A stretch of 64,000 bases of DNA from Desulfuromonadales bacterium (lineage in GTDB: Bacteria > Desulfobacterota > Desulfuromonadia > Desulfuromonadales > Geopsychrobacteraceae), in NCBI GenBank assembly GCA_016931615.1, contig JAFGEL010000052.1:19834-83833 (forward strand), given 5' to 3'. The notes below the pieces were generated by a model. That model was not told the DNA's origin, did not search any database, and saw only the letters and a program-made list of their open reading frames with translations. Every line of letters starts with the position of its first letter. Position 1 is the first letter of the stretch. Of this stretch, positions 40,547 through 51,115 are shown in pieces. Position numbers and translations under genes: made by a program.

Positions 40547-40578
40547 CTGATAGCCGGGCCTCGAGGCCCGGCTATCAG
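40547..40578. terminator. 32 bp perfect palindrome between hppA stop and ychF start
   Basis: CTGATAGCCGGGCCTCGAGGCCCGGCTATCAG, fully self-complementary. Confidence 0.6.
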
Positions 40579-40603
40579 ATGATTCACTGTCGTAAAAGCG
40601 TTC

Positions 40604-42619
40604 TTAAACAAGCAGCGGCGCAATAACCAGCGAGACAACGCTCATCAACTTGATGAGAATATTCATCGCGGGCCCCGAAGTATCTTTGAAGGGATCGCCG
40701 ACCGTATCACCGATAACCGCTGCAGCATGAGCTTCACCGCCCTTGCCTTCGCCCTCGAGCTGTCCGCTCTCGATGTATTTTTTGGCGTTGTCCCAGGCAC
40801 CGCCACCATTAGACATCATCAGTGCCAGAAGCACACCGGCCAGAGTCGCACCGGCCAGCATACCACCGAGGGCTTCCTTGCCCAGCAGAAACCCGATCAG
40901 AACCGGAGCGACAACGGCAACAACACCGGGCAGAATCATTTCCCTCAAAGCCGCCTTTGCCGAAATATCGACACAGCGCTGCGAATCCGGCTTGACCCCT
41001 TCTTTACCTTCAAGCAGCCCCGGAGTCTCGCGGAACTGGCGACGGATTTCATCAACCATAGCTCCGGCGGCACGACCAACGCTGGTCATGGTCAAAGCGC
41101 CGATAAAGAACGGCAATGCCCCACCGATCAACAGGCCGATGACAACCATCGGGTTGATCAGGTTAATGCTTTCAAGACCGACGGTTGTGGCATAAGCGGA
41201 GAACAACGCCAGGGCAGTCAGAGCCGCGGAGCCGATCGCAAAACCTTTGCCGATGGCAGCCGTGGTGTTACCGATAGCGTCGAGTCCGTCGGTAATTTTC
41301 CGCACATCCGGACCAAGACCGGCCATTTCCGAAATTCCGCCGGCGTTATCAGCGATCGGACCGTAGGCGTCAACGGTCATGGTGACACCAACAGTGGCCA
41401 GCATTCCGACGGCCGCAATGCCGATGCCGTAGAGACCGGCAAAATAATTGGCGATAAAAATCCCGACAGCAATGATGATAATCGGCAAGGCAGTGGATTC
41501 CAGGCCTACGGCTAAACCGGTAATAATATTGGTCGCCGGACCTGTTTTACTGGCTTCGGCAATCCGTGCAACCGGAGCATGGGCCGTGTAATATTCCGTC
41601 ACCTGACCGATGGCGATTCCAGCCAGAGTACCGGCAAGAATAGCCCAGAAAATCCCCGTGTTCAGACCGGCAATCTTGATGTAAATGAATGCGGCCACAA
41701 GGAAACCGGCAGCAGCAACAAAAGTCGTATAATGCAGCGCTTTAGCCGGATCCATACCTTTAAGAACCTTCATGGAAGCGATACCAAGCACAGAGAAGAC
41801 CAACCCGATCATGGCCAGAGCCAGTGGCAGGAGCATTGCGCTCGATTGTACTGCAGCGCCGACACCCAGTTTACCAAGCAACTCGGGACCAGCCGCGGCG
41901 GCAATCGCCATAGTCGCAATAATGGAACCGACATAGGATTCGAAAATATCCGCGCCCATACCGGCAGTATCACCGACACAGTCACCGACGTTATCGGCAA
42001 TGACACCCGGGTTACGTGGATCATCTTCCGGGATACCGGCTTCAACCTTACCGACCAGGTCAGCACCGACATCAGCGGCTTTCGTATAAATGCCGCCACC
42101 GACGCGGGCAAACAGGGCGATCGATGAAGCTCCCATGGCAAAACCATTAATATATTTTGCCGTTTCCGGGCTGCCGCCAAAAAACACGTAGGCAATGCCG
42201 ACGCCGACCAGGCCCAGAGAAGCAACAGCGAGGCCCATGACCGCGCCACCATTAAAGGAGACCTCCAGAGCTTTAGCCTGACCATGGGCGCGAGCAGCTT
42301 CAGACGTTCTGACATTGGCCCGGGTCGCTGCTTTCATGCCGATAAAGCCGCAGGTCATTGAACAGACAGCACCGCCAAGAAAAGCCAGGGCGGTCTGAAA
42401 ACTCATTGCTATCGAGATCAGAATAAAAACCACAACAATGAAAATTGCCAGGACACGATATTCCCGCCCGAGAAATGCCATGGCACCAGCATGGATATCA
42501 TCAGAAATCTCATGCATTCTTTCATCACCAACCGGCTGCGCCTTAACAATATTGTAAAGCACAATCGCGATCACAAATCCGACTACTCCCAGGATAGGAG
42601 CCCACATTTGCAGTTGCAT
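40604..42619 (-). CDS. hppA: Membrane-bound (K+-dependent type) pyrophosphatase
   Basis: [77 protein letters not shown]. Confidence 0.95.
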   Translation of the reverse strand: MQLQMWAPILGVVGFVIAIVLYNIVKAQPVGDERMHEISDDIHAGAMAFLGREYRVLAIFIVVVFILISIAMSFQTALAFLGGAVCSMTCGFIGMKAATRANVRTSEAARAHGQAKALEVSFNGGAVMGLAVASLGLVGVGIAYVFFGGSPETAKYINGFAMGASSIALFARVGGGIYTKAADVGADLVGKVEAGIPEDDPRNPGVIADNVGDCVGDTAGMGADIFESYVGSIIATMAIAAAAGPELLGKLGVGAAVQSSAMLLPLALAMIGLVFSVLGIASMKVLKGMDPAKALHYTTFVAAAGFLVAAFIYIKIAGLNTGIFWAILAGTLAGIAIGQVTEYYTAHAPVARIAEASKTGPATNIITGLAVGLESTALPIIIIAVGIFIANYFAGLYGIGIAAVGMLATVGVTMTVDAYGPIADNAGGISEMAGLGPDVRKITDGLDAIGNTTAAIGKGFAIGSAALTALALFSAYATTVGLESINLINPMVVIGLLIGGALPFFIGALTMTSVGRAAGAMVDEIRRQFRETPGLLEGKEGVKPDSQRCVDISAKAALREMILPGVVAVVAPVLIGFLLGKEALGGMLAGATLAGVLLALMMSNGGGAWDNAKKYIESGQLEGEGKGGEAHAAAVIGDTVGDPFKDTSGPAMNILIKLMSVVSLVIAPLLV

Positions 42620-42651
42620 CTGTTTTTGCCTCTCTTCGTTTGTGTTTAAAG

Positions 42652-43224
42652 TTAATCGTACAGGTTATAACTGTTGTATGAATTCATCGCAGCAACGACT
42701 CCGTCAACCAGAATCTTTTCTGCAGCTTCGGCAGCGACATCAAGAAGTGTCGACAACCCTTTTTGTTCATCGGGAGCAAAGCGACTCAGCACATGGCCGG
42801 TAATATTGCCGTGCTCGGGCCTGCCGATGCCGATGCGCAGACGAACAAAGTTGTCAATACCAAGCTTGGCGACAATGTCTCTGAGGCCATTGTGCCCCCC
42901 GTGCCCACCACCGGGTTTAATTCTTATACGGCCGAAAGACAGATCCAGATCGTCATAAATCACAATCAAATCCCCCGGAGTCAATCCGAGGGACTGGTAA
43001 GCAGCATTTACACTGGAACCACTGCAATTCATGAAAGTCTGGGGTAGAAGGACCGTAGTCTCCTGGACAACTAGGCGGCCGACTCCGTAAATCCCCTGGT
43101 AACCTTTTTTTTTCAGAGCAATCCGGTGGCGCTGGGCAACCTGTTCCGCAACCATAAAGCCGACATTGTGCCGGGTCGCCTGATATTTTTCTCCGGGGTT
43201 TCCCAGTCCGACCAGTAATTTCAC
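42652..43224 (-). CDS. pth: Peptidyl-tRNA hydrolase
   Basis: [44 protein letters not shown]. Confidence 0.97.
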   Translation of the reverse strand: MKLLVGLGNPGEKYQATRHNVGFMVAEQVAQRHRIALKKKGYQGIYGVGRLVVQETTVLLPQTFMNCSGSSVNAAYQSLGLTPGDLIVIYDDLDLSFGRIRIKPGGGHGGHNGLRDIVAKLGIDNFVRLRIGIGRPEHGNITGHVLSRFAPDEQKGLSTLLDVAAEAAEKILVDGVVAAMNSYNSYNLYD

Positions 43225-43245
43225 CGCTCAACCAGACAGAAGTGA

Positions 43246-43878
43246 TTAATTACTCTCTTCATCCTCGGCAGCAGCAGCCTCTTCACCCTCACCGCCATCT
43301 TCGGTTGCGACAACTTCTTCCTTATGACCGACAACGGTAATGACGGTAAAGTTGACATCATGAACCAGCTCAACCGCCTCCGGGACCTGCACCTCTTCGA
43401 TGTGGACCGTGTCGCCAATCTCAAGGGCTTCAACATTGATATCAATAGCCTGGGGGACTTCCGTCGGCAGACACAGGACTTCAAGTTCCTTACGAATCAG
43501 CTGCAGTGAACCACCCATTTTCTGTCCGGCCGAAGTACCGACAACGTTCACAGGCACCATAAAAGTCGACTTCTGCTGCAGGTTGATAGCGTGAAAATCG
43601 GCACTGATCATTTCCCTGCGAAGCGGATGGAAATCTGCATCTTTAAGCACGACAACCTTGCCGTCAATTGCCGGTGCCCCTTTCAGGGTCATCAGGGTAT
43701 TCCAACCAGCCTCACCTGAAAGAGCATTTTCAAGCTCCTTGGGATCGACGACAATCGCCTGAGCATCAAGATTTTTACCATAGACAACAGCCGGCAGCTT
43801 ACCGTCCGCGCGTAATTTACGCGCAACGCCCTTACCGCTTGCCTCACGAATTTCTACATTCAGTTCTACCTGGGCCAT
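43246..43878 (-). CDS. rplY: 50S ribosomal protein L25/general stress protein Ctc
   Basis: REASGKGVARKLRADGKLPAVVYGK; C-terminal TL5-like domain and acidic tail. Confidence 0.95.
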   Translation of the reverse strand: MAQVELNVEIREASGKGVARKLRADGKLPAVVYGKNLDAQAIVVDPKELENALSGEAGWNTLMTLKGAPAIDGKVVVLKDADFHPLRREMISADFHAINLQQKSTFMVPVNVVGTSAGQKMGGSLQLIRKELEVLCLPTEVPQAIDINVEALEIGDTVHIEEVQVPEAVELVHDVNFTVITVVGHKEEVVATEDGGEGEEAAAAEDEESN

Positions 43879-43927
43879 CTAATTTATCCTCCCTTAACTT
43901 GGGTCGTGTCCTGATGATACTTATCAA

Positions 43928-44860
43928 CTAAACAAACAGCGAACTGACCGATTCAGCGTTATTGATTCTGCGTATCGCTTCAGCCAGAAGGTGGCTGACG
44001 GACAGAGGCTGCAACCGGTCACATTGTTCGACCTTACTTTGAACCGGAATGGTATCGGTAATAAACACTTTCTCCAGCGGACTCGCGATAATCCTGTCGA
44101 GTGCCGGGCCGGATAAAACACCGTGAGTCGCACAGGCGTAAACGGCAACAGCGCCCTTATCCTGTAACGCCTGAGCCGCGGTACAGAGAGTGCCTGCCGT
44201 ATCGATCATGTCATCGATGATGACACAGGTCTTATCTTTGACATCGCCGATAATATGCATTACCTCTGAGACATTGGGCCCGCTGCGGCGTTTATCAATG
44301 ATCGCCAGGCCCGCATTCAGGCGTTTGGCAAAAGCACGCGCACGCTCAGTCCCCCCCGCATCAGGGGAAACCACGACCAATTCACCGAAACCCTGCTGAC
44401 GGATTTCATCGAGCATAACCGGAGCGGCGTAAATATGATCAACCGGAATATCGAAAAAACCCTGAATCTGCCCGGCATGAAGATCCATGGTCAGCAGACG
44501 ATCAATTCCGGCAACCGACATCAGATCAGCAACCAGCTTAGCCGTGATCGGAGCCCGCGGAGCCACCTTCCGATCCTGCCTGGCATAGCCGAAATAAGGG
44601 ACAACAGCATTAATTCGCGAGGCCGAAGCCCTTTTCAGAGCATCCACCATGACCAGCAGTTCCATCAGGTTATTATTTGCAGGAGAGCAGGTTGACTGGA
44701 TCACGTAAACGTCGCGGCCGCGAACATTCTCCCCAATTTCGACCATCACTTCACCATCGGAAAAAGTTCTGACTTTGGCATTTCCCAAAGGCACGGCAAG
44801 ATGATGACAGATAGCCCTGGCGAGTGGCTCATTCGCATTGCCGGTAAAAATTTTAAACAT
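43928..44860 (-). CDS. prs: Ribose-phosphate pyrophosphokinase
   Basis: [92 protein letters not shown]. Confidence 0.97.
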   Translation of the reverse strand: MFKIFTGNANEPLARAICHHLAVPLGNAKVRTFSDGEVMVEIGENVRGRDVYVIQSTCSPANNNLMELLVMVDALKRASASRINAVVPYFGYARQDRKVAPRAPITAKLVADLMSVAGIDRLLTMDLHAGQIQGFFDIPVDHIYAAPVMLDEIRQQGFGELVVVSPDAGGTERARAFAKRLNAGLAIIDKRRSGPNVSEVMHIIGDVKDKTCVIIDDMIDTAGTLCTAAQALQDKGAVAVYACATHGVLSGPALDRIIASPLEKVFITDTIPVQSKVEQCDRLQPLSVSHLLAEAIRRINNAESVSSLFV

Positions 44861-44955
44861 TCCCACGATCCTCTGTCCGTTCTGGTTGAAAAATATAAAA
44901 ATGGCTGGATCGTGCCGACAGAATCCAACCAAACCGTTTTATGGACACAAGTAAA

Positions 44956-45030
44956 TGGCTGGGGCGCCAGGATTCGAACCTGGGAATGCCGGAATCAAAA
45001 TCCGGTGCCTTACCGCTTGGCGACGCCCCA
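44956..45030 (-). tRNA. tRNA-Gln (anticodon TTG), CCA encoded
   Basis: Minus strand TGGGGCGTCGCCAAGCGGTAAGGCACCGGATTTTGATTCCGGCATTCCCAGGTTCGAATCCTGGCGCCCCAGCCA; 7 bp acceptor stem, TTCGAATC T loop. Confidence 0.97.
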
Positions 45031-45128
45031 ATAATTTGACAACCCCCGACCTCAGCCGGTCAGGACCGGCAGTTTCTACCTGAGTTCATCTCGCTTGTCA
45101 AGTCTGAGCGGACAAAGCGCATTCAAAT

Positions 45129-45980
45129 TCACAGCGGTTCAACGGGAAAAACCGACCAGTCTGAGCAGCCCTTCAGGGCTTCCCCAGCTTCAGCCGCTGC
45201 CGCAAAATCGTCGAACACAGCAAAAACGGTCGAACCGCTACCTGACATCAGGGCCCCTGCAGCACCGAGATCCAGAAGCGCCTGTTTGACGGTCTCAATA
45301 ACAGGGTAGCGGGCTAAAGTGACCGGCTCCAGGTCGTTCTTCAAAGCCCGGCATAAATCTGACCTGGTCAGAATAGAAAACCTTGGAAGGTTAGCTAGTT
45401 CCCCTCCTCTTGTCAACTGCAAACTTTGATAAACCTCGGCCGTAGAAACTGCAATGCCGGGGTTAACCAGCAGATAGGCAACCCGGGGCAACGGAGGAAT
45501 TTCTTCCAGTTGTATTCCTGTCCCTGTGGCCCAGGCCGCAGAGCCAAAAACAAAAAAAGGCACATCAGCCCCCAGTCGGCTACCGAACTCCTGCAACTCC
45601 CCACGGCTGTAGCCCAGGTTCAGCATCTCATTCAGAGCGAGTAAAACGGTTGCCGCGTTGGAAGAACCGCCGCCCAGACCCGCAGCAACCGGGATATGCT
45701 TTTCAATTTCAATATCCACTCCAGGAGGACTGACGACCCCGTTCAACAGTAATCGTGCAGCCTTTTCGGCGATGTTTGCTTCCCCCTGCGGGAGCAGGAC
45801 TCCGGAACAGGAAACCCTGATCCCCGGCTGACCACCACAACGAATACGCACCACATCATAGAGGCTGACAGCCTGCATGATCATAGCCACTTCATGATAG
45901 CCGTCCATACGTCGCCCCAGAACATGGAGACATAGATTTATTTTGGCTGGAGCCCGGTACACTTTAAACTCTGCATTCAT
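45129..45980 (-). CDS. ispE: 4-diphosphocytidyl-2-C-methyl-D-erythritol kinase
   Basis: APAKINLCLHVLGRRMDGYHEV; HIPVAAGLGGGSSNAATVLLALN; ALMSGSGSTVFAVFD. Confidence 0.97.
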   Translation of the reverse strand: MNAEFKVYRAPAKINLCLHVLGRRMDGYHEVAMIMQAVSLYDVVRIRCGGQPGIRVSCSGVLLPQGEANIAEKAARLLLNGVVSPPGVDIEIEKHIPVAAGLGGGSSNAATVLLALNEMLNLGYSRGELQEFGSRLGADVPFFVFGSAAWATGTGIQLEEIPPLPRVAYLLVNPGIAVSTAEVYQSLQLTRGGELANLPRFSILTRSDLCRALKNDLEPVTLARYPVIETVKQALLDLGAAGALMSGSGSTVFAVFDDFAAAAEAGEALKGCSDWSVFPVEPL

Positions 45981-46145
45981 CCACAAAATCTCCCATCAAA
46001 TCAGTTCTCTACTCTCACTCAGGGGAGTCAGCCTGTCAAGCCGCCCGAAAGACAAAACAGCGACCCAGTCCACTGGCAGTCGGAACCCCTGAATAAATCG
46101 GTAAAAAACAAAACCGGGTTATATCTGTAAAGGGTCCTGGACCGA

Positions 46146-46187
46146 TAATGGCCAATTTCAGCCACAGCGGGCCAAGCCTGGCCATTA
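46146..46187. promoter_or_regulatory. Inverted repeat, candidate upstream activator site
   Basis: TAATGGCCA (46146-46154) and TGGCCATTA (46179-46187), about 100 bp upstream of the sigma-54-type promoter. Confidence 0.45.
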
Positions 46188-46281
46188 GACAATCCTATGA
46201 AAGCCCGAAAAGACCGGTCACCCTGTCAATAAGTCGCTGTAAATACAGAATCGATTAAAAAAAATAACACGATTATAAAAA

Positions 46282-46297
46282 TGGCATCATCTTTGCC
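46282..46297 (+). promoter_or_regulatory. Sigma-54-type (-24/-12) promoter
   Basis: TGGCATCATCTTTGCC: GG-N10-GC spacing with TGGCAY and TTGC boxes, upstream of 46385. Confidence 0.7.
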
Positions 46298-46384
46298 AAA
46301 GCATAGACCGTCAAAGAAATAGAAACCTATTTTGCCAGAGTCCGGACTTGGGTAAGTTCAGAACCTGAAAGACCTGTTTTTGTC

Positions 46385-47350
46385 ATGTATTTTAAGTTGA
46401 TCGCTCTGATTTGTGTCTTGTTTTGCCTGACCTCTGTTGCCGGGGCAAGCGCGATCAGCATTAAAATTAACGCCGGCGCAGAGTCCGGGTCATCAAAAGC
46501 GCTGGTGACCGCGTACCTGACAAAACTACTGGAAGAGCGCTCGCATGGCCGAATCAAGGTGGCCATCGATGAACACTCAAGGCGTACGGTCCGGGAGCTT
46601 ATCGAGGATCTGGAACAGAACAAGACCCAGATTATCATCCCCGAGATTGGAAGTCTGCTGGGCGAGGAACCACGGCTGAAAATATTTGAGCTGCCGTTTC
46701 TATTTCGCGATCGGGATCATCTGCACCAGATCCTCGACGATCATTTCAAAGAAGCGCTGATCATGGACCATCTGGAACAGAAACTTAAAGTCTTGGGAAT
46801 CTGGGAAAAGGCTGCGAAACATCTTCAGGCGGAGAGCGCCCTGCCTGAGCCGGCCAGCGTCGCCGACAAAATTTACCACGGCCGGGACGACCAGGTATCA
46901 ACTTTTTTCTTCAAAGCGCTGTCGGCCTGTCCTCCACCTGACCAGGCGAAAAATCGACAGCTTAAAAGCTGGCAGGAGGTCACTTTACCCCAGCTTGTTG
47001 CTCAGCGGGACGTTTCAGCAGGGCGCCATGTTACCCTCACGTACCACAGCTTTTCGGGTTGTGTCCTGCTCATGAACAAAGCTTTCTGGAGCCATTTACC
47101 TGACGATCTGAAGATTATTGTCAACGATGCCGTCAAGGATGCGACGCAATATTCGCGGGAGCTGGCTCAGCAGATAGACGATAAAGCCCTGATACAGTTG
47201 CAGAAGCAGGGAACGATACAGATATCCAGAATCAGCCGGGATCGTCGACAGAGCTGGCGCGACAATCTGTTGGAGCTTTACTCCAAGACCAGTCTTGGAG
47301 TAGAAAAGGAATTGATAGAACAGGTCGCAAACTATCACCATATCAACTAA
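46385..47350 (+). CDS. Divergent TRAP-type solute-binding protein paralogue
   Basis: Signal peptide; SIKINAGAESGSSKALVTAYLTKLLEERSHGRIKVAIDEHSRR; LKIFELPFLFRDRDHLHQIL resembles DctP fold. Confidence 0.75.
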   Translation: MYFKLIALICVLFCLTSVAGASAISIKINAGAESGSSKALVTAYLTKLLEERSHGRIKVAIDEHSRRTVRELIEDLEQNKTQIIIPEIGSLLGEEPRLKIFELPFLFRDRDHLHQILDDHFKEALIMDHLEQKLKVLGIWEKAAKHLQAESALPEPASVADKIYHGRDDQVSTFFFKALSACPPPDQAKNRQLKSWQEVTLPQLVAQRDVSAGRHVTLTYHSFSGCVLLMNKAFWSHLPDDLKIIVNDAVKDATQYSRELAQQIDDKALIQLQKQGTIQISRISRDRRQSWRDNLLELYSKTSLGVEKELIEQVANYHHIN

Positions 47351-47371
47351 AAACCTGTTTTAATGTCATCA

Positions 47372-47387
47372 TGGTGGTGACATTGCA
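47372..47387 (+). promoter_or_regulatory. Possible second sigma-54-type promoter before dctP
   Basis: TGGTGGTGACATTGCA has GG-N10-GC and a TTGCA box but a weak -24 box. Confidence 0.4.
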
Positions 47388-47393
47388 TACTAA

Positions 47394-48410
<1,017 letters not shown>

Positions 48411-48424
48411 TTGCTGCAACTTTT

Positions 48425-48450
48425 TACGGGCCTCGGCAACGGGGCCCGTA
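48425..48450 (+). terminator. Intercistronic hairpin between dctP and dctQ
   Basis: TACGGGCC (48425-48432) pairs with GGCCCGTA (48443-48450); likely mRNA-stability/attenuation element. Confidence 0.6.
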
Positions 48451-48485
48451 ACTCTTTAATTTTATGGTTTAGATGAGGTTTGAAT

Positions 48486-49043
48486 ATGTTTAGCCGGATA
48501 ATTAACAGCATAGAGGAAGCGATCATCGCGTTTCTGCTGGCTGCAATGACCCTGCTGGTCTTTGTTGAAGTTGTTCTGCGCTTCGGCTTTGGTCAGGGGA
48601 TTATGTGGGCCCAGGAGGTGACGTTACATCTGTCAGCCTGGCTGGTCCTTTTTGGTGTGTCCTACGGTATCAAGGTCGGTTCACACATCGGGGTGGACGC
48701 CCTGGTCAAGATCATGCCGACCGGGGTACGTCGTGTGGTCAGCGGTATCGCCGTCATCGCCTGCTTGAGCTATTGCGGTCTGTTCATGAAAGGCTCCTGG
48801 GTTTACCTTTCAAAAATTCAGATGATCGGGATTGAAATGGAAGACCTGCCGATCCCTAAATGGATTGCCCACAGCATCCTGTTCATCGGTATGGTGTTGA
48901 TGGCCATCCGGTTGTTGATTCTCCTGGTGAACATATTTATCGGCAAAGCTGATGGCTTCAAACTTGCCGATGAGGCCAAGGAAAGTATGCACCTGGCTCA
49001 GGAAACAAAATCTCAAGTCGCTGAGGGAGGTGAATCGGCATGA
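48486..49043 (+). CDS. dctQ: TRAP transporter small permease DctQ
   Basis: Four-TM protein; EVVLRFGFGQGIMWAQEVTLHLSAWLVLFGVSYGIKVGSHIGVDAL. Confidence 0.92.
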   Translation: MFSRIINSIEEAIIAFLLAAMTLLVFVEVVLRFGFGQGIMWAQEVTLHLSAWLVLFGVSYGIKVGSHIGVDALVKIMPTGVRRVVSGIAVIACLSYCGLFMKGSWVYLSKIQMIGIEMEDLPIPKWIAHSILFIGMVLMAIRLLILLVNIFIGKADGFKLADEAKESMHLAQETKSQVAEGGESA

Positions 49044-50440
49044 CAACCGCTGCCCTGTTTATTATTCTACTGCTGTGTCTGCTGACCGGCATGCCGATCG
49101 CCTTTGCGCTTGGCCTATCAAGTATCACCACCATCCTGATGTTCTCCAACGACTCACTGGCCTCCATCGCCCTGAAACTGTTCGAGGCTGAGTCGGAGCA
49201 TTATACCCTGCTGGCGATTCCGTTTTTCATTCTCTCGTCAACCTTCCTGTCGACAGGTGGGGTTGCCAACCGGATCATTAACTTCGCTATTGACTGTGTC
49301 GGCTGGATTCGTGGCGGTCTGGCCATGGCGTCAGTTATGGCCTGTATGATCTTTGCCGCAGTTTCCGGTTCGTCTCCGGCAACTGTTGCCGCCATCGGCT
49401 CCATCGTCATCGTCGGCATGGTCAAAGCCGGCTATCCGGAAGAGATGGCTGCTGGGGTTATTACCAACGCCGGCACCCTGGGCATCCTGATTCCACCATC
49501 CATCGTCATGCTGGTTTATGCCGCGGCGACCGAAGAATCAGCTGCCCGCCTGTTCATGGCCGGTCTTATCCCGGGCCTGATGATGGGCACCATGCTGATG
49601 ATCATCATCTATTTTGTGGCCCGCATTAAAGGCCTGCCGGCACAACCCTGGGTCGGCTTTAAAAATCTTGCCCGCTCCAGCGTGAGCGCCGGTTGGGGCC
49701 TGATGATGATCGTTATCGTCCTCGGCTCCATCTACGGTGGTATTGCCAGCCCGACCGAGGCGGCGGCTGTTTCAGCGGTTTATGCCTATTTCATCGCAAT
49801 CTTTATCTACCGCGACATGGGACCTCTCAAAGGGGTGCCATGGAAAGAACACGATAACGATTCGATGGCCAAAATCATCTCACGTAATATCATGTTAACC
49901 CTGGTGGCGATCCCCAAATCGGTTTTCAACTCGGATGTCCACAAGGTTTTTCGCGATGCCTCTAAAGTCTCCATCATGTTGCTGTTCATCATCGGTAACG
50001 CGATGCTCTTTGCCCATGTGCTGACCACCGAACGGATCCCGCACCATATCGCTGAGATCATTGTCGGCTGGGGCCTGCCGGCCTGGGGCTTCCTGATCGT
50101 CGTGAACATCCTGCTGCTGATGGCCGGTAACTTCATGGAGCCCTCGGCCATCCTGCTGATCATGGCCCCGATCCTCTTCCCGATTGCTCTCAAGCTGGGC
50201 ATCGATCCGATTCACCTTGGGATTATCATGGTCGTCAACATGGAAATCGGGATGATTACCCCACCGGTCGGGTTGAACCTGTTCGTTACGGCGGGCATCA
50301 CCGGGCATAATATCACCTGGGTTCTCAGGGCCGCGTTGCCATGGCTGCTGGTGCTTCTGGTCTTCCTGGTGATGATCACCTACATTCCGCAGATTTCGCT
50401 GTGGCTGCCTGAATACATCGATTACCTCCGAGGATATTGA
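49040..50440 (+). CDS. dctM: TRAP transporter large permease DctM
   Basis: LLTGMPIAFALGLSSI, AAVSGSSPATVAAIGSI, GTLGILIPPSIVMLVYA, GMITPPVGLNLFV. Confidence 0.96.
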   Translation: MTTAALFIILLLCLLTGMPIAFALGLSSITTILMFSNDSLASIALKLFEAESEHYTLLAIPFFILSSTFLSTGGVANRIINFAIDCVGWIRGGLAMASVMACMIFAAVSGSSPATVAAIGSIVIVGMVKAGYPEEMAAGVITNAGTLGILIPPSIVMLVYAAATEESAARLFMAGLIPGLMMGTMLMIIIYFVARIKGLPAQPWVGFKNLARSSVSAGWGLMMIVIVLGSIYGGIASPTEAAAVSAVYAYFIAIFIYRDMGPLKGVPWKEHDNDSMAKIISRNIMLTLVAIPKSVFNSDVHKVFRDASKVSIMLLFIIGNAMLFAHVLTTERIPHHIAEIIVGWGLPAWGFLIVVNILLLMAGNFMEPSAILLIMAPILFPIALKLGIDPIHLGIIMVVNMEIGMITPPVGLNLFVTAGITGHNITWVLRAALPWLLVLLVFLVMITYIPQISLWLPEYIDYLRGY

Positions 50441-50488
50441 ATAAACAAGGACCAAAACAGGTCCATATTCACAGGACTTAATCATCAA

Positions 50489-50517
50489 GCGGGTTGCCAT
50501 GGCAGCCCGCTTTTTTT
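50489..50517 (+). terminator. Rho-independent terminator of the TRAP operon
   Basis: GCGGGTTGCCATGGCAGCCCGC followed by TTTTTTT. Confidence 0.9.
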
Positions 50518-50525
50518 ATTCTGTT

Positions 50526-50676
50526 ATATGGTTATCTACTTTACTCCATTTAAGCCGTAGAAGGGTTCGGTGAATTCCATTTGATGGATATCTGACGCCT
50601 GGATGGCGTCAGTTAAGCCCCAAGGAATGGTTCATGCGACCTCCGAACACAGCTTGAGTGAAAAGGATAACCAGAT
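50526..50676 (+). repeat. Structured intergenic element, copy 2
   Basis: Alignable with 11345-11507; same 21-nt hairpin at 50592-50612; ends ATATGGTTATC and GATAACCAGAT are inverted repeats. Confidence 0.7.
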
Positions 50677-50728
50677 TCTGTTTTAAGAACGGGCGAAGAT
50701 AACGCCGAAGAAAAATCACGCTATCCTG

Positions 50729-51106
50729 ATGCGGAGAAATGCCATGCTGCTGAAAACGACCAGAACTATCCTGCTGATGCTGTTTTTGAGTATTTTCTTG
50801 GGCGCCTGTGCGAACCACGCAACCCAAACCAGGGAGCTATTGGCCGTCGACTATGCAACTTTGAGCGACGATCAATTGACCCTCCATTACTACGCTTTGG
50901 AAGATCAGATAGAACGTGTCGAACGCAGCAGTGTCAGTCCCCGGATCAACCTGGGCTTCGGCTTGAGCCGTTACGGTCTGAGCAGCGGAACATCTGGCGG
51001 TGTGGGAGTTTCTTCCGGGGTGGGTAAAAAAACTACGGCGGACGACTTAAGGGAACGCAGGAATCAGGTTAAACTCGAGCTGCTGAAACGGGGTATTTCT
51101 CCATAA
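50729..51106 (+). CDS. Hypothetical lipoprotein
   Basis: Leader with lipobox LGAC (LLMLFLSIFLGACANHATQ); no recognised domain. Confidence 0.65.
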   Translation: MRRNAMLLKTTRTILLMLFLSIFLGACANHATQTRELLAVDYATLSDDQLTLHYYALEDQIERVERSSVSPRINLGFGLSRYGLSSGTSGGVGVSSGVGKKTTADDLRERRNQVKLELLKRGISP

Positions 51107-51115
51107 CCTGGTTAT

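Noticed and set aside
40727-41515. 262 aa ORF antisense to hppA
   Set aside because: Shadow ORF; low-complexity polar translation ([13 protein letters not shown]) typical of the antisense of a membrane protein.
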